A stretch of 64,000 bases of DNA from an uncultured Lentisphaeria bacterium (GTDB lineage Bacteria > Verrucomicrobiota > Lentisphaeria > Victivallales > Victivallaceae), in the NCBI GenBank assembly GCA_949298075.1, contig CASFVA010000007.1, positions 28,281 to 92,280 of the forward strand, read 5' to 3'. Both the position numbers and the translations under genes were made by a program. This document shows, piece by piece, positions 42,238 through 51,094 of the stretch. Within the stretch, counting starts at the first letter, position 1, and every line of letters begins with the position of its first letter. Below the pieces are notes generated by a model. That model was not told the DNA's origin. It saw only the letters and a program-made list of their open reading frames with translations, and made no database searches.

Positions 42238-44881
42238 TTTCGGCGTGAAAACCGCGGCAGCGGCTCTGGTTCTCGGGGGCGCGGTTGCCGTTGCCGCGGA
42301 GCAGCCCTGGCCGCGGATTCCGGCGGCGATGCGCGAAACGCCCTATCAGCCTGAGTCTTCCGGATCGCTGGAGCCGACGCCGGCGGAAAAACGATCCGGG
42401 GCAGTGATCTTCACCCGACATCTGACCGAACCGGTCTGGCCTCTGACCCGGCCCGAAAGTTTTGAGCGAGCCGGCGTGCTGCGCGGATTTGCCGCCCGGG
42501 GGCAGAAACTGACGTTCAATTTCGCCATCCTGCCGCTGGCTGAACTGCGCGACATCCGCGTGACGGTGTCGCCCGCCCGGGGGCCGGCGGGGGCGGTGAT
42601 TGCTCCGGACCGGTTTGACGTCCGGCTGGTAGCTTACTGGCCGGTGAAATACCCTCTGTATCTGTCGCGCACCAACTACCGGGTGATGCCGGAGTACCTG
42701 GATGGTTTCAAATCATTCGGAACCCGGATCGGCATGCCGCGGCGGATTTTTCTGACGCTTGATCCGCCGCCGGAGGCCGCGCCGGGACGCTACCGCGCCG
42801 TTGTCACGGTTACCCACCGGGGCGGACGGCATGAAATACCGCTGGACTTCCGGCTGTACGGTTTCAGTCTGAAGAGCGACCCCGATCTGAGGTACAGTGT
42901 TTACCAGCCGTGGTACCGGGAAAATTCGCGGGAGCCGCAGTTCCCGGATCGATCGGCGGAGTGGTATGACCGGGCGGCCGCCAGTGATTTCGCGGCCATG
43001 CGCTCGTGCGGACTCAACAACTTTCCGGCCTTTTTCATGAAATGCGTCAGAGGCACCGACGGCCGGCTTGAACTGGTTATTCCCAATCTTGAGGAAAATC
43101 TGCCGCTGATGCGGCAGGCCGGCTTCAGCGGGGTGCTTCCGGTGGTTGACTGCGGCTTTGACACTTTGTACCGGGAGTTCACCGGCAAATCCGCCGCCAA
43201 GCACATTGTGCTGCCCGAACCGCCGCCGGAAGCCATGTACGGGGAGCTGGACCGCCTGTTGCGGGAGTTCCGGCGGAAAATGTCTGAGCGGGGTTATCCG
43301 GAAATGATTTTCTGTCCCCTGGACGAGATTGCTCCGCAGTCATCCGAAACGGGCCGGCGGGTTTATGAGATTTTCCGGAAGAACAATCTCCGCACCTTCG
43401 CCACCAAGGATCCTCTGATTGACCCCGCCGCCGCCGTGCTGGCGCCCTGGGTCAACGCCTGGGCGAGTCAGGGGTTTGTTCCGGCCGGCGAGAGGAAGGC
43501 CGGGGTGGAATACTGGTCGTATCCCAATCATAACTCCTACGAGATCAAGGATCCCCTGGTGATGTGCCGGGGCGGGCGCATGACGTTCGGATTCGGATTC
43601 TGGCGCAGCGGCTGCCGGATGCTGATCCCGTGGGTGTGGCGCAGCGCCAACCGCAACCATCTCGACCCCCGGCGCGATGCCGGCGGCAACCGGCTTGAGG
43701 AGGATGGTTCTGTCACGTTGACGCCGTATTGGATCAATTTCCGGGAAGGGGTGATTGATGCGCAGTACATTTACACTCTGCGCTGTGCGCTGCACCGGCG
43801 TCGCAATGCGGCCGATCCGGAGCTGAAGCGGGAACTGGCCCGGGGCGAAGCGCTGCTGGAGTCGCTTTGGCGGCGGATTCCGGTGCGGCGGCAGTATCTG
43901 GCGGACAACTCCCCGACCGGTTCGGAGCTGGATGCCTGGCGCCTGGAGCTGGCGGAAGCCATTTCCAGGCTCCAGCGGTTTCCGGAAAACGCCGGTGGAG
44001 AGCCCGGTCCGGTGGATTTTTCGGCGGACGCCGTTTCGGACGCGACGGTGGAAATTCCGGAACAGGCGCTGGAAAAATTCGATCTGCTCGCCGGTAATCC
44101 CTGGAAGAGCGTCACCCGGGAACTGCAGTTGATTCCCGAAGGAGACGGGCTTGACGTCAACATCGGCATCGACTACAGTCTGGATGGTGAAAACAGCCGG
44201 GGGAAGTATCTGATCGGCTGGCCGCGCATGCGGCGGACTTTTGCCGGGCCGGGGGCGGATCTCTCCAGGTATGATTTTATGCGATTGCGTTTTACGTTGA
44301 CTTCCAATCGCGATGACGAGGCCAGACAGCGTACTCCGGCTTATATCCAGCTGGCCGGCGGCAACGGGTTCCGACGCGACTTCTATGTGATCGACACCAC
44401 GCGCGAGGGCGAGTTGACCGCTTTGCTTTATCCGCTGCAGAAAATTTTCGATGCCGCGCCGGCTGAAGCGGTGAAAGCGGTCCGGGAGCTGCAGTTCGGA
44501 GTCAAAGAGCGCGAATTTCGCGACGGCGACCGGCTCCGGTTCCGGATTCACAGTTTTGAATTGATCCGCTACATCACGCCGGCGGTGGAGCATGCTGAAG
44601 TTCCGGGTGTGGTTTCCGGGGAGTCCGGAGTGCTGGAGTTTAAAGTCAGAGTGGCCGCGGCGGCCAAAGGCGACGCCGAGTTGCGCTGCGAACTGCGGCG
44701 CGCCGGCCGGAAAGTCCGGGAGGAACGGTTTGTTCCGGCCCGCCGGATGAATGTCGGCGCATTCGACCTGTCCGGACTGGAACCGGGGGAATACACCGTG
44801 GTGTTCCGGCTGCTGCCGGAGACTTTGCCCCCGGTGGAGCGTCCCGTGAGGCTGCTGCCCGACGTGACGACCGCCGAATAA
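42218..44881 (+). CDS. Secreted putative glycoside hydrolase (DUF4091-like architecture)
   Basis: This is an exported protein of about 887 residues. A signal peptide ([20 protein letters not shown]) is followed by a beta-sandwich with [20 protein letters not shown], then a barrel-like region with [20 protein letters not shown] and [21 protein letters not shown] helical stretch and two C-terminal beta domains follow; the second is Ig-like, ending [16 protein letters not shown]. The plan resembles DUF4091 proteins such as the one at 29854, but the match is loose. The start is uncertain: ATG 42218 overlaps the pilin gene by 20 bases and has no strong ribosome site. A terminator follows at 44909. 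Confidence 0.7.
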   Translation: MSSIHCNFGVKTAAAALVLGGAVAVAAEQPWPRIPAAMRETPYQPESSGSLEPTPAEKRSGAVIFTRHLTEPVWPLTRPESFERAGVLRGFAARGQKLTFNFAILPLAELRDIRVTVSPARGPAGAVIAPDRFDVRLVAYWPVKYPLYLSRTNYRVMPEYLDGFKSFGTRIGMPRRIFLTLDPPPEAAPGRYRAVVTVTHRGGRHEIPLDFRLYGFSLKSDPDLRYSVYQPWYRENSREPQFPDRSAEWYDRAAASDFAAMRSCGLNNFPAFFMKCVRGTDGRLELVIPNLEENLPLMRQAGFSGVLPVVDCGFDTLYREFTGKSAAKHIVLPEPPPEAMYGELDRLLREFRRKMSERGYPEMIFCPLDEIAPQSSETGRRVYEIFRKNNLRTFATKDPLIDPAAAVLAPWVNAWASQGFVPAGERKAGVEYWSYPNHNSYEIKDPLVMCRGGRMTFGFGFWRSGCRMLIPWVWRSANRNHLDPRRDAGGNRLEEDGSVTLTPYWINFREGVIDAQYIYTLRCALHRRRNAADPELKRELARGEALLESLWRRIPVRRQYLADNSPTGSELDAWRLELAEAISRLQRFPENAGGEPGPVDFSADAVSDATVEIPEQALEKFDLLAGNPWKSVTRELQLIPEGDGLDVNIGIDYSLDGENSRGKYLIGWPRMRRTFAGPGADLSRYDFMRLRFTLTSNRDDEARQRTPAYIQLAGGNGFRRDFYVIDTTREGELTALLYPLQKIFDAAPAEAVKAVRELQFGVKEREFRDGDRLRFRIHSFELIRYITPAVEHAEVPGVVSGESGVLEFKVRVAAAAKGDAELRCELRRAGRKVREERFVPARRMNVGAFDLSGLEPGEYTVVFRLLPETLPPVERPVRLLPDVTTAE

Positions 44882-44908
44882 TCCGCCCTCCGGTTCAGTC
44901 CGGCAGTC

Positions 44909-44934
44909 CCGCGTTTTCCGGCGCGGTTTTTTTT
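44909..44934 (+). terminator. Rho-independent terminator
   Basis: CCGCG (44909-44913), an eight-base loop and CGCGG (44922-44926) form a GC stem followed by eight T (44927-44934), 27 bases after the stop of the secreted enzyme gene. Confidence 0.85.
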
Positions 44935-44936
44935 AT

Positions 44937-44964
44937 TTGAATTATATCAAATATGATTTATATT
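44937..44964 (+). promoter_or_regulatory. Promoter of the MBL hydrolase gene with an imperfect TTATATCA-N4-TGATATAA operator
   Basis: TTGAAT (44937-44942) and TATATT (44959-44964) are 16 bases apart. Between them lies TTATATCA (44942-44949), AATA, then TGATTTAT (44954-44961), where the second arm matches six of eight bases of the perfect copies at 22204 and 29727. Promoter type and spacing match those two sites. Confidence 0.6.
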
Positions 44965-45008
44965 AATTGCGGTCCGGTTCGCCGGTCCGGGCGGAAAGGG
45001 GGGACAAC

Positions 45009-45896
45009 ATGCTGGAATTTCAACCGGTTGCCGCCGGAATTTATCTGCTGGAAACTCCGTTCAACGGGCTGTGGAGCGGGGTTTACCTGGTCAGAAGGGA
45101 TGGAAATTTTTTAATTGATTCCGGGGCGACGGCTGCCGGCGTCGATGAAGTGATAAGGCCGGCGCTGCGGGCGCTCGGATTCGACCTGTCGGATCTCGAT
45201 GCGCTGCTCTGCACCCATTCGCATGGCGACCATGTCGGCGGTCACCGGCGGATTAGGGAGCTGGCCGGTGTGCCGTGCGGCGTGCTGGAAGCCGGCGCGG
45301 ATAAACTGCGCGACCCCCTGAAGTACAGCCGGCTGATCCGGGCGGCGTTCCCCGGGTACAGTCCGGAGGCCCCGGCCGGCCTGGCCGGAGTGGAGCCGGA
45401 TTTCCTGCTTCGCGATCAGGAGACGATCGGCGGTTTGCAGCTGATCCACACGCCCGGGCATGACACGGACACAGTTTGCTTTTGGGATCGTGAAACCGGT
45501 GCGCTGCTGACAGGGGACTCGGTGCAGGGTGCCGGAACTTGCCTGCAGGGCTGTGCACTCTACATGGATCTGCCCGGTTATCGGTATTCTCTGCGCCGGC
45601 TGAGCGGACTGGCTCCGGCGCTTCTGGTGGCCGGTCATCCTTACCTGCCGTGGAACCGGGCGGTGATTGCCGGAACCGCGGCGGTCGCCGCCGCCCTGGC
45701 CGAGGCCCGGAGCATCACCGAGCGTTATGATGCGGTGCTGGCGGCGGCCCGGCAGGACGGAATTGCTGATCCGGCTCGTCTGGCGGGGGAGCTGATCCGG
45801 GCCGGCGGAGGGAGATTTCCGGAATATCTCTTTCTGGCCATGCACACGGTTGCCGCTCATCTCAATGCCTTCAAAACCGGCACCGCGCGGTTCTGA
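45009..45896 (+). CDS. MBL-fold metallo-hydrolase
   Basis: This is a 295-residue metallo-beta-lactamase-fold hydrolase. The metal site THSHGDHVGG gives H70, H72, D74 and H75. HTPGHDTDTVCFWD and LLTGDSVQGAG supply the later His and Asp, and LLVAGHPYLPW the last His. GGGG precedes ATG 45009. Family members include lactonases, glyoxalases and phosphodiesterases. Its promoter carries an imperfect copy of the operator of the SDR/IlvD operon, so a sugar-lactone hydrolase role is attractive, but this is inference. Confidence 0.85.
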   Translation: MLEFQPVAAGIYLLETPFNGLWSGVYLVRRDGNFLIDSGATAAGVDEVIRPALRALGFDLSDLDALLCTHSHGDHVGGHRRIRELAGVPCGVLEAGADKLRDPLKYSRLIRAAFPGYSPEAPAGLAGVEPDFLLRDQETIGGLQLIHTPGHDTDTVCFWDRETGALLTGDSVQGAGTCLQGCALYMDLPGYRYSLRRLSGLAPALLVAGHPYLPWNRAVIAGTAAVAAALAEARSITERYDAVLAAARQDGIADPARLAGELIRAGGGRFPEYLFLAMHTVAAHLNAFKTGTARF

Positions 45897-45947
45897 GGCG
45901 GCCCGGAGCGGCTTCAAATTGTTTTTTGGCAACGGTTCCGGCCGGTT

Positions 45948-47306
45948 TCAGGGCAGCCGCACTCCTTCAGCCCGGAGCCGGCGGCGCAGCTCCGCCACAT
46001 CGACCCCGGGACAGGAGGAACCGCTCTCAAGCGCCAGCGCGGCGGCGTTGCCGGCCACCTGCCCCATGCCGAAACAGGGGGGCATCACCCGGATGGCCGC
46101 CAGCGTACGCCGGTCGCAGGAGACATTGCGTCCGGCGGCCAGCAGGTTGTCCACCCCGGCGGCGACCAGCGCCCGGTAGGGGATGGTGTATGCGGCGGTG
46201 GCGGGAATATATTCGCCGACCAGTCCATGGTGGGTGTCACGGGAATTGGCGAGCATCAGAATGGCGTCGGGGAATCGCTCCCCCGCCAGCAGAGACTGTT
46301 CCCGGAGAATGAAATCGCCCCTGATCCGCCGGGTTTCGCGCACTCCTGGCGCCGCCGCCGTGGCCAGCAGCCGGACCTGTTCGCAGCCTTTCACGTATTT
46401 GCGGAGAAAATGCATGGCGGCCTCAATCTGCCGGCGTCCCTCCACCGCAATGCGGGTCAGGTCGGCGGAGCGGGTGCCGTCCACATCCGGAATCCGGGTG
46501 ATGTTGGCGCGCCAGGTGTCGTCGTCGGCCTTGTAGAGTCCGAGGCGGCGGCGGGGAATCGGATATTCATCGTTGGCGACGGCGGCGGCAATTTCCCGCT
46601 CAAAGCGCATCGCCTCCCAGCCGAGGGTTTCCTTGCGCTCCTGAAGTTGGGTCTCGTCAATGCCATCCAGCGAGAAAAAGAGGCCGCCGGCCTGCATCTC
46701 ACCGGTTTCCGCGTCGCCTTTCTGCATCGGACATCCGGCAAATGCCGCGACATCGCCGTCTCCGGTGCAGTCGATCACCAGCTGCGGATCGACCGCGGCC
46801 GGTCCCTCCTTGAGCGCCAGAAGCACCCGGCTGATCCGACGGTTGTCCGGCGAGCGGAAGACGTCGATGACCTGAGCGCCGTAGAGCAGTTCGACGCCGT
46901 ACTCCAGACACATCTGTTCTGCGACCCGCTTAAGCACTTCCGGGTTGAAGGGGGTGAGATTGTGATGGCCGAACCGGTGCCAGGAGGAGTGGGCGTCGCA
47001 ATTTTCCAGCTTCATCGGCTCCAGCGCTCCGCCGACGGCGATGAGCCGATCGACCAGTTCCCGGAAGAATCCGCGGATCAGCTGTTCTCGGCCATTCGGG
47101 TCCGACGAGGTCATGAATGGTCCGACCAGGCCGCCGGTACCGGCTCCGCCCAGACAGAATTCCCGTTCGACCAGCAGCACCCGGCGGCCGCGGCGGGCGG
47201 CACAGCAGGCTGCTGCGATTCCGGCCGGTCCGCCTCCGGCGATCAGTATTTCTGGCTGGCCGAGCAGGGGGACCGGGCGGGAGATGGTGACGTTGACGCG
47301 GTTCAT
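45948..47306 (-). CDS. FAD-dependent oxidoreductase (FAD_oxidored type)
   Basis: This is a 452-residue flavoprotein. The dinucleotide-binding motif is EILIAGGGPAGIAAACCAAR near residue 20, followed by the usual LVEREFCLGGAGTGGLVGPF. DPQLVIDCTGDGDVAAFAG is the second conserved FAD contact, and VDNLLAAGRNVSCDRRTLAA lies near the end. This PF12831-type family is common next to glycosidase genes; its substrate is not known. A relative lies at the right edge of the window (62859). AAAGGA precedes ATG 47306, and the longer frame to 47369 lies in the promoter zone. It is divergent from a LacI gene, the likely regulator. Confidence 0.88.
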   Translation of the reverse strand: MNRVNVTISRPVPLLGQPEILIAGGGPAGIAAACCAARRGRRVLLVEREFCLGGAGTGGLVGPFMTSSDPNGREQLIRGFFRELVDRLIAVGGALEPMKLENCDAHSSWHRFGHHNLTPFNPEVLKRVAEQMCLEYGVELLYGAQVIDVFRSPDNRRISRVLLALKEGPAAVDPQLVIDCTGDGDVAAFAGCPMQKGDAETGEMQAGGLFFSLDGIDETQLQERKETLGWEAMRFEREIAAAVANDEYPIPRRRLGLYKADDDTWRANITRIPDVDGTRSADLTRIAVEGRRQIEAAMHFLRKYVKGCEQVRLLATAAAPGVRETRRIRGDFILREQSLLAGERFPDAILMLANSRDTHHGLVGEYIPATAAYTIPYRALVAAGVDNLLAAGRNVSCDRRTLAAIRVMPPCFGMGQVAGNAAALALESGSSCPGVDVAELRRRLRAEGVRLP

Positions 47307-47375
47307 TCCGTAATCCTTTCCGCCGGTCCGCCGCCTGTGGCGGTGTACCGGTATGATGTTTTGTCGCACGGGGGG

Positions 47376-47403
47376 AATATACCGCTGCCAGGTGCGGATT
47401 CAA
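47376..47403 (-). promoter_or_regulatory. Putative promoter of the FAD oxidoreductase gene
   Basis: On the minus strand TTGAAT (47403-47398) and TATATT (47381-47376) are 16 bases apart, about 70 bases before the ATG at 47306. Confidence 0.5.
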
Positions 47404-47456
47404 GGCGCCGGCTTCAGCAATTTGTCGATAAAAATCAATAATTCCAGTGGCGGGGT

Positions 47457-47485
47457 TTGACAAAAACCGGTTTCAGAGTTATTAT
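47457..47485 (+). promoter_or_regulatory. Promoter of the LacI gene with a palindrome in the spacer
   Basis: TTGACA (47457-47462), 17 bases and TATTAT (47480-47485). The spacer contains the perfect palindrome AAACCGGTTT (47464-47473) with central CG, a likely LacI-type operator. Transcription would start within a few bases of the ATG at 47495, giving an almost leaderless mRNA. Confidence 0.6.
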
Positions 47486-47494
47486 GTCAGTGAT

Positions 47495-48544
47495 ATGAAG
47501 AAAGTAAATTCCACCATGGTTGCCCGCCAAGCCGGAGTGGCGCAGAGTACAGTTTCGCTGGTCGTCAACAACCGTCCCGGGGTATCAGAGTACACCCGCC
47601 GACGGGTGCTGGAGACGGCGCGGCGGCTCGGGTACATTCTTTCCCCCGGGTCCGGAGCGCTGCTGCTTGGAGTCATCGTCTCGGGTTACCGGGCCATGAA
47701 CAGCTATATGGCGATGACCATCACTGCGGTCAAAGAGGAGATTCACCGGCGCAACTACCGGCTGGAAATGTTCGACAGCAGCGATGTCGAATTGATCAAC
47801 GACCGGGTGGTGGCCGGCGCGATCAGCCTTTCAAACGACCCGGAACTTCATTCGCGCTGGAAGGAATTGAGAAACGTCCCGCTGGTGCGCTTTGTTTATA
47901 AAAGCTCCCACTCGGACAACATTTACAGCGTTTATTCCGATTACCAGGCCGACCTGCGGCTGGTTTTCCGCTATCTGCACCGGATGGGACACCGGCGGAT
48001 CGGACTCTATCTCGAACGCACTCCGGCCCAGGAGCAGCTCATGCTGGATCATACCGGCGAAGAGTTCCGGAACCTGCTTGAAGCCGACGGAGTCGCCGGA
48101 GCGGCAAAGCTGGTTTCCTACGCCGGAACCGGAACGATGGCGGAACGTCTCCGGGGATTGCTGGCGGCCGGCTCTACCGCGCTGGTGGTGATTCCGGGGG
48201 ATGCCGCATTGCAGGTGCAGCGGGAGCTGGGACGATTCAACTTGCGGATACCGGAGGATATTTCGCTGATTTCCCGGGAGTACAGCAACGTCTCGGAATA
48301 CATGTCCCCGCCTACCACCACCCTGCTGCCGGATTATCCGACGATGGCGGGGCATGCGGTCGACATGATTGAAATGCTGTTGCGGAGAGAACGTCCCCCC
48401 CGGCGACATTGCCTGTCCCGGCCGATTGCTGATCCGGTCTTCGGTTCGCAACCTGAATCCCGGGGCCGGAAGTTGAGGACTGGTCCGGGCAGATGGCGCA
48501 CCGCCGGCCGGGGCTGCGGTGGAAGAACAAATTATTCCGGCTGA
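47495..48544 (+). CDS. LacI-family regulator with a frameshift in a C7 run near the 3' end
   Basis: This is a LacI/GalR-type regulator of 349 residues as read. The helix-turn-helix is STMVARQAGVAQSTVSLVVN with hinge TRRRVLETARRLGYIL, and the effector domain includes RYLHRMGHRRIGLYLER-type features (HRMGHRRIGLYLERTPAQEQ). After residue 300 the frame reads RRHCLSRPIADPVFGSQPES, which is not LacI-like. The other frame after the seven-C run (48395-48401) gives PPGDIACPGRLLIRSSVRNL, the canonical LacI ending, and stops at 48476. One C too many therefore shifts the last 25 or so residues. It may be a sequencing error, a recent mutation or a slippage-prone tract. It is divergent from the FAD oxidoreductase gene. 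Confidence 0.85.
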   Translation: MKKVNSTMVARQAGVAQSTVSLVVNNRPGVSEYTRRRVLETARRLGYILSPGSGALLLGVIVSGYRAMNSYMAMTITAVKEEIHRRNYRLEMFDSSDVELINDRVVAGAISLSNDPELHSRWKELRNVPLVRFVYKSSHSDNIYSVYSDYQADLRLVFRYLHRMGHRRIGLYLERTPAQEQLMLDHTGEEFRNLLEADGVAGAAKLVSYAGTGTMAERLRGLLAAGSTALVVIPGDAALQVQRELGRFNLRIPEDISLISREYSNVSEYMSPPTTTLLPDYPTMAGHAVDMIEMLLRRERPPRRHCLSRPIADPVFGSQPESRGRKLRTGPGRWRTAGRGCGGRTNYSG

Positions 48545-48565
48545 CGCCGGAGCGGAGCTGTTTTG

Positions 48566-48883
48566 ATGGATTGGTTGTGGCTGGCGGTTGCCGGGGTTCT
48601 GGAAGTGGTCTGGGCAACCGGAATGAAATATTCTGACGGGTTCACCCGGCTTTATCCGACGCTGTTCACTCTTCTGACCATGCTGGCCGGTTTCGGCTGC
48701 CTGGCACTGGCTATGCGCACGTTGCCCCTGGGCACCGCTTACGCGATATGGACCGGAATCGGCACGGTCGGAACCGTGCTGGCCGGCATGGTAATCTGGG
48801 GTGAATCAACCTCGTTGCCGCGGATTCTGTGTCTGGTGCTGATCGTATCGGGCATCGTCGGCCTGAAGCTGCTGGGAAAATAG
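48566..48883 (+). CDS. SMR-family small exporter, Gdx/SugE type
   Basis: This is a 105-residue, four-helix small multidrug resistance protein. The essential membrane Glu is at position 13 (GVLEVVWATGMKYSDGFTRL). The WAxxxKxSxGFTRL pattern belongs to the Gdx (formerly SugE) branch, which exports guanidinium ions in exchange for protons, rather than to EmrE-type multidrug pumps. GGAG lies about eight bases before ATG 48566. There is no room for a guanidine riboswitch: the gene follows the LacI frame by 21 bases. Why it sits among sugar genes is unclear. Confidence 0.92.
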   Translation: MDWLWLAVAGVLEVVWATGMKYSDGFTRLYPTLFTLLTMLAGFGCLALAMRTLPLGTAYAIWTGIGTVGTVLAGMVIWGESTSLPRILCLVLIVSGIVGLKLLGK

Positions 48884-48916
48884 CGGCACCGGCCCGGGAC
48901 AGTCGCCGGCGCCGCT
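48882..48916. terminator. GC-rich hairpin between convergent genes
   Basis: AGCGGCACCGGC (48882-48893) pairs with GCCGGCGCCGCT (48905-48916), giving 11 pairs with one mismatch around an 11-base loop. It overlaps the stop codon of the exporter gene and lies between convergent genes. There is no T-run, so intrinsic termination is uncertain. Confidence 0.4.
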
Positions 48917-48950
48917 GAAGCGGATTGAAATGCAATTGCGCCGGAACTGT

Positions 48951-49829
48951 TCAGTTTTGCCGCCGTTTCCGGTATTGTTCGGGGGTGACATGAAAGAATC
49001 TGCGGAATGATGAGCTGAAGTACGTCACTGAGTTGAATCCGCATTTGACGGCGATGACGGCCAGGGAATCATTGTACCTGGCCAGCATCCGGCGGGCGTG
49101 CAGCAGCCGCATCCGGTGCCGCCATACGGCCGGAGAAATGCCGCAATCCCGCAGAAAAAGCTGGCGGAACCTGACCTCCTTAAGGGCAACCGCCGCGGCA
49201 ATGTCGCTGATGGCGAGGTTTGCCGCCGGATTCCGCCGCATGATTTCCAGTGCTGCAGCAATTCTCTGGTCGCCAGTTGCCGCCGGCGACGCCTGGGCGA
49301 CTCCTGTTTCCGCCAGTTCGATGAACAGGCGCCGGATCAGCTGTTCCGCTCCGGTGAAAGCCAGTTCATCGTTCCGGTTCCGGAGGGCGATGATCCGCAG
49401 CAGTTCCTCTCTTGCGGCCTCCCAGTGGCGGAACCGGAAAAAAGGCGACCGCAGAGTCCGGAACGGATTTTCCCGGTCCGGATGTTCGCAGAGCACGTGA
49501 ATGACAAACGTTTCCGCCGAGCTGACTCCGGTACTGAACCGGTAGGCGTGCGGTACAAACTCCGGAACCATCATGCCGTCTCCGGGGCCGAGTTCAGCCG
49601 CGAGGGCACCGCAACTGGCGGCGAATTTTCCCCGGTTCACCACGACGATCAGGTTGTCGGAAATCTTCCGTTCCGGCACTTGCCAGGGGAGGTCCTGACG
49701 CCAAAGAGAGAAGTTCAGCACATGAAAGTTCCAGGCGTACGAAAACTGGGTGATCAGTTCAAGCTGTTCCGGAGTGTAATATTTTTCCAGCCGGATCTTA
49801 TGTTCGTTGCCGTAGAGTGAAGTCGCCAT
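48951..49829 (-). CDS. AraC-family transcriptional regulator
   Basis: This is a 292-residue AraC-type regulator. The cupin-like N-terminal domain reads LGPGDGMMVPEFVPHAYRFS, and the paired helix-turn-helix region is AISDIAAAVALKEVRFRQLF and DSLAVIAVKCGFNSVTYFSS, ending in VTPEQYRKRR. It is divergent from the sialidase-like gene at 49928, which it most likely activates. The intergenic region is only about 100 bases and holds a good promoter for the sialidase side. Confidence 0.93.
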   Translation of the reverse strand: MATSLYGNEHKIRLEKYYTPEQLELITQFSYAWNFHVLNFSLWRQDLPWQVPERKISDNLIVVVNRGKFAASCGALAAELGPGDGMMVPEFVPHAYRFSTGVSSAETFVIHVLCEHPDRENPFRTLRSPFFRFRHWEAAREELLRIIALRNRNDELAFTGAEQLIRRLFIELAETGVAQASPAATGDQRIAAALEIMRRNPAANLAISDIAAAVALKEVRFRQLFLRDCGISPAVWRHRMRLLHARRMLARYNDSLAVIAVKCGFNSVTYFSSSFRRFFHVTPEQYRKRRQN

Positions 49830-49868
49830 TGTTGTCGGATTTTTAAATTCAACGTCTGTTTTTTTCTA

Positions 49869-49897
49869 TTGTCATGCGATGTAACATACTGTATAAT
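49869..49897 (+). promoter_or_regulatory. Promoter of the sialidase-like gene
   Basis: TTGTCA (49869-49874), 17 bases and TATAAT (49892-49897), 30 bases before the ATG at 49928. Confidence 0.65.
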
Positions 49898-49927
49898 ATC
49901 ATAAAATCAATGGCGGAGGAAAATGAT

Positions 49928-51040
49928 ATGCACGGAAAATTAATTTTCAATCCCGGCGACGCCTACCATGTCGAACAGCGGTTGTGGCAGGGATGCCCGA
50001 CGATTCTGCGCACCGGTCACGGCACCCTGTTTGCCGGCTGGTACTCCGGGGGAACTCGCGAACCCTCGCTCAGAAACTACAATCTGCTGGTCCGGAGCCG
50101 GGATGGCGGTTTGACCTGGAGCGAACCGCTGCTGGTCATTGAAAGCCGGCGCGGGGAAAAGCTGCTGGCCATCGATATCCAGCTGTGGCTTGATCCCGCG
50201 GGGCGGATGTGGCTGTTCTGGACCCAGCGGCAGCTTGGAATCCCTTTCGCTCAGGCGGAACACCTCGCGCTTTGGGCGATAGTTTGCGACGAGCCCGAGG
50301 CCGATGTTCTGCGCTGGAGCGAACCCCGGTTTATCGCACCCGGATTTCTGCGCTGTCAGCCGACCGTTCTTGCCGACGGCAGATGGCTGGCCTGTGCGTA
50401 TGACTGGACCTGTGACCGTTACTGCTATTCCGAATCCTCTGACCGCGGCCGGACCTGGCTCCGCAGAATCGGAGGCGAAAAGATCCCGACCTGGTTTGAT
50501 GAGACCATGATTCTGGAACGGAACGACGGTTCGCTTCTGATGCTGGCCCGCTGCCGTGCCGGAGCGCTGGCAGGATCGGTTTCCACCGACGGCGGCGGCA
50601 CCTGGAGTCCCGGAGAATTGACGCAAATTACGGCACCCGACAGCCGGTTTTTCCTGCGCCGGCTGCGGTCCGGCCGAGTGCTGCTGATCAAAAACGACCA
50701 CGCCCGGGAGCGCATCAGAATGACCGCTCTGCTGTCCGATGACGACGGAAAAACCTGGAGCCATTCTCTGCTTGTCGACCCCGGGGAAAGTTCTTATCCG
50801 GATGCGGCGGAGGGCCCCGGCGGCACCATATACCTGGTTCACGACCGGGGGCGGACCACATTCCGGGAGATCCTCTGTTCGCGATTCACCGAGGCGGACA
50901 TCATCGCCGGAAAGCTGGTCGACTTCGATTCCTATCTCTGCCAGATCGTCAGCAAGGCTCCGGCCAGACCACGGAATCCCGACGCCGCCCGGCTGCAGGC
51001 TGAAGAGGACCGGATCATGTTGCGCACCTATTTTGAATGA
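49928..51040 (+). CDS. Sialidase-superfamily (BNR) glycosidase
   Basis: This is a 370-residue six-bladed propeller protein of the exo-alpha-sialidase type. GHGTLFAGWYSGGTREPSLR near the N-terminus fits the first arginine region. Asp-box repeats are SRDGGLTW, SSDRGRTW, STDGGGTW and SDDDGKTW. No signal peptide is seen, so it may act on imported oligosaccharides. GGAGG (49915-49919) fits ATG 49928 best, although ATGs at 49910 and 49874 are in frame. It is divergent from an AraC gene. The DapA-like gene 1.7 kb downstream belongs to the N-acetylneuraminate lyase superfamily, but it is probably part of another pathway. Confidence 0.85.
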   Translation: MHGKLIFNPGDAYHVEQRLWQGCPTILRTGHGTLFAGWYSGGTREPSLRNYNLLVRSRDGGLTWSEPLLVIESRRGEKLLAIDIQLWLDPAGRMWLFWTQRQLGIPFAQAEHLALWAIVCDEPEADVLRWSEPRFIAPGFLRCQPTVLADGRWLACAYDWTCDRYCYSESSDRGRTWLRRIGGEKIPTWFDETMILERNDGSLLMLARCRAGALAGSVSTDGGGTWSPGELTQITAPDSRFFLRRLRSGRVLLIKNDHARERIRMTALLSDDDGKTWSHSLLVDPGESSYPDAAEGPGGTIYLVHDRGRTTFREILCSRFTEADIIAGKLVDFDSYLCQIVSKAPARPRNPDAARLQAEEDRIMLRTYFE

Positions 51041-51094
51041 CGCCCGGACCGGCCGCGCTTCTCGCCGGATCTTCCGGTCGGGACGGCGGCCGGA

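Noticed and set aside
46227..47441. 404-residue plus-strand frame opposite the FAD oxidoreductase
   Set aside because: It is a shadow of a clear FAD-binding protein gene on the minus strand.
48545..48565. Guanidine riboswitch before the Gdx-type exporter gene
   Set aside because: Only 21 bases separate the genes and no ykkC-like conserved elements are seen in the preceding sequence.
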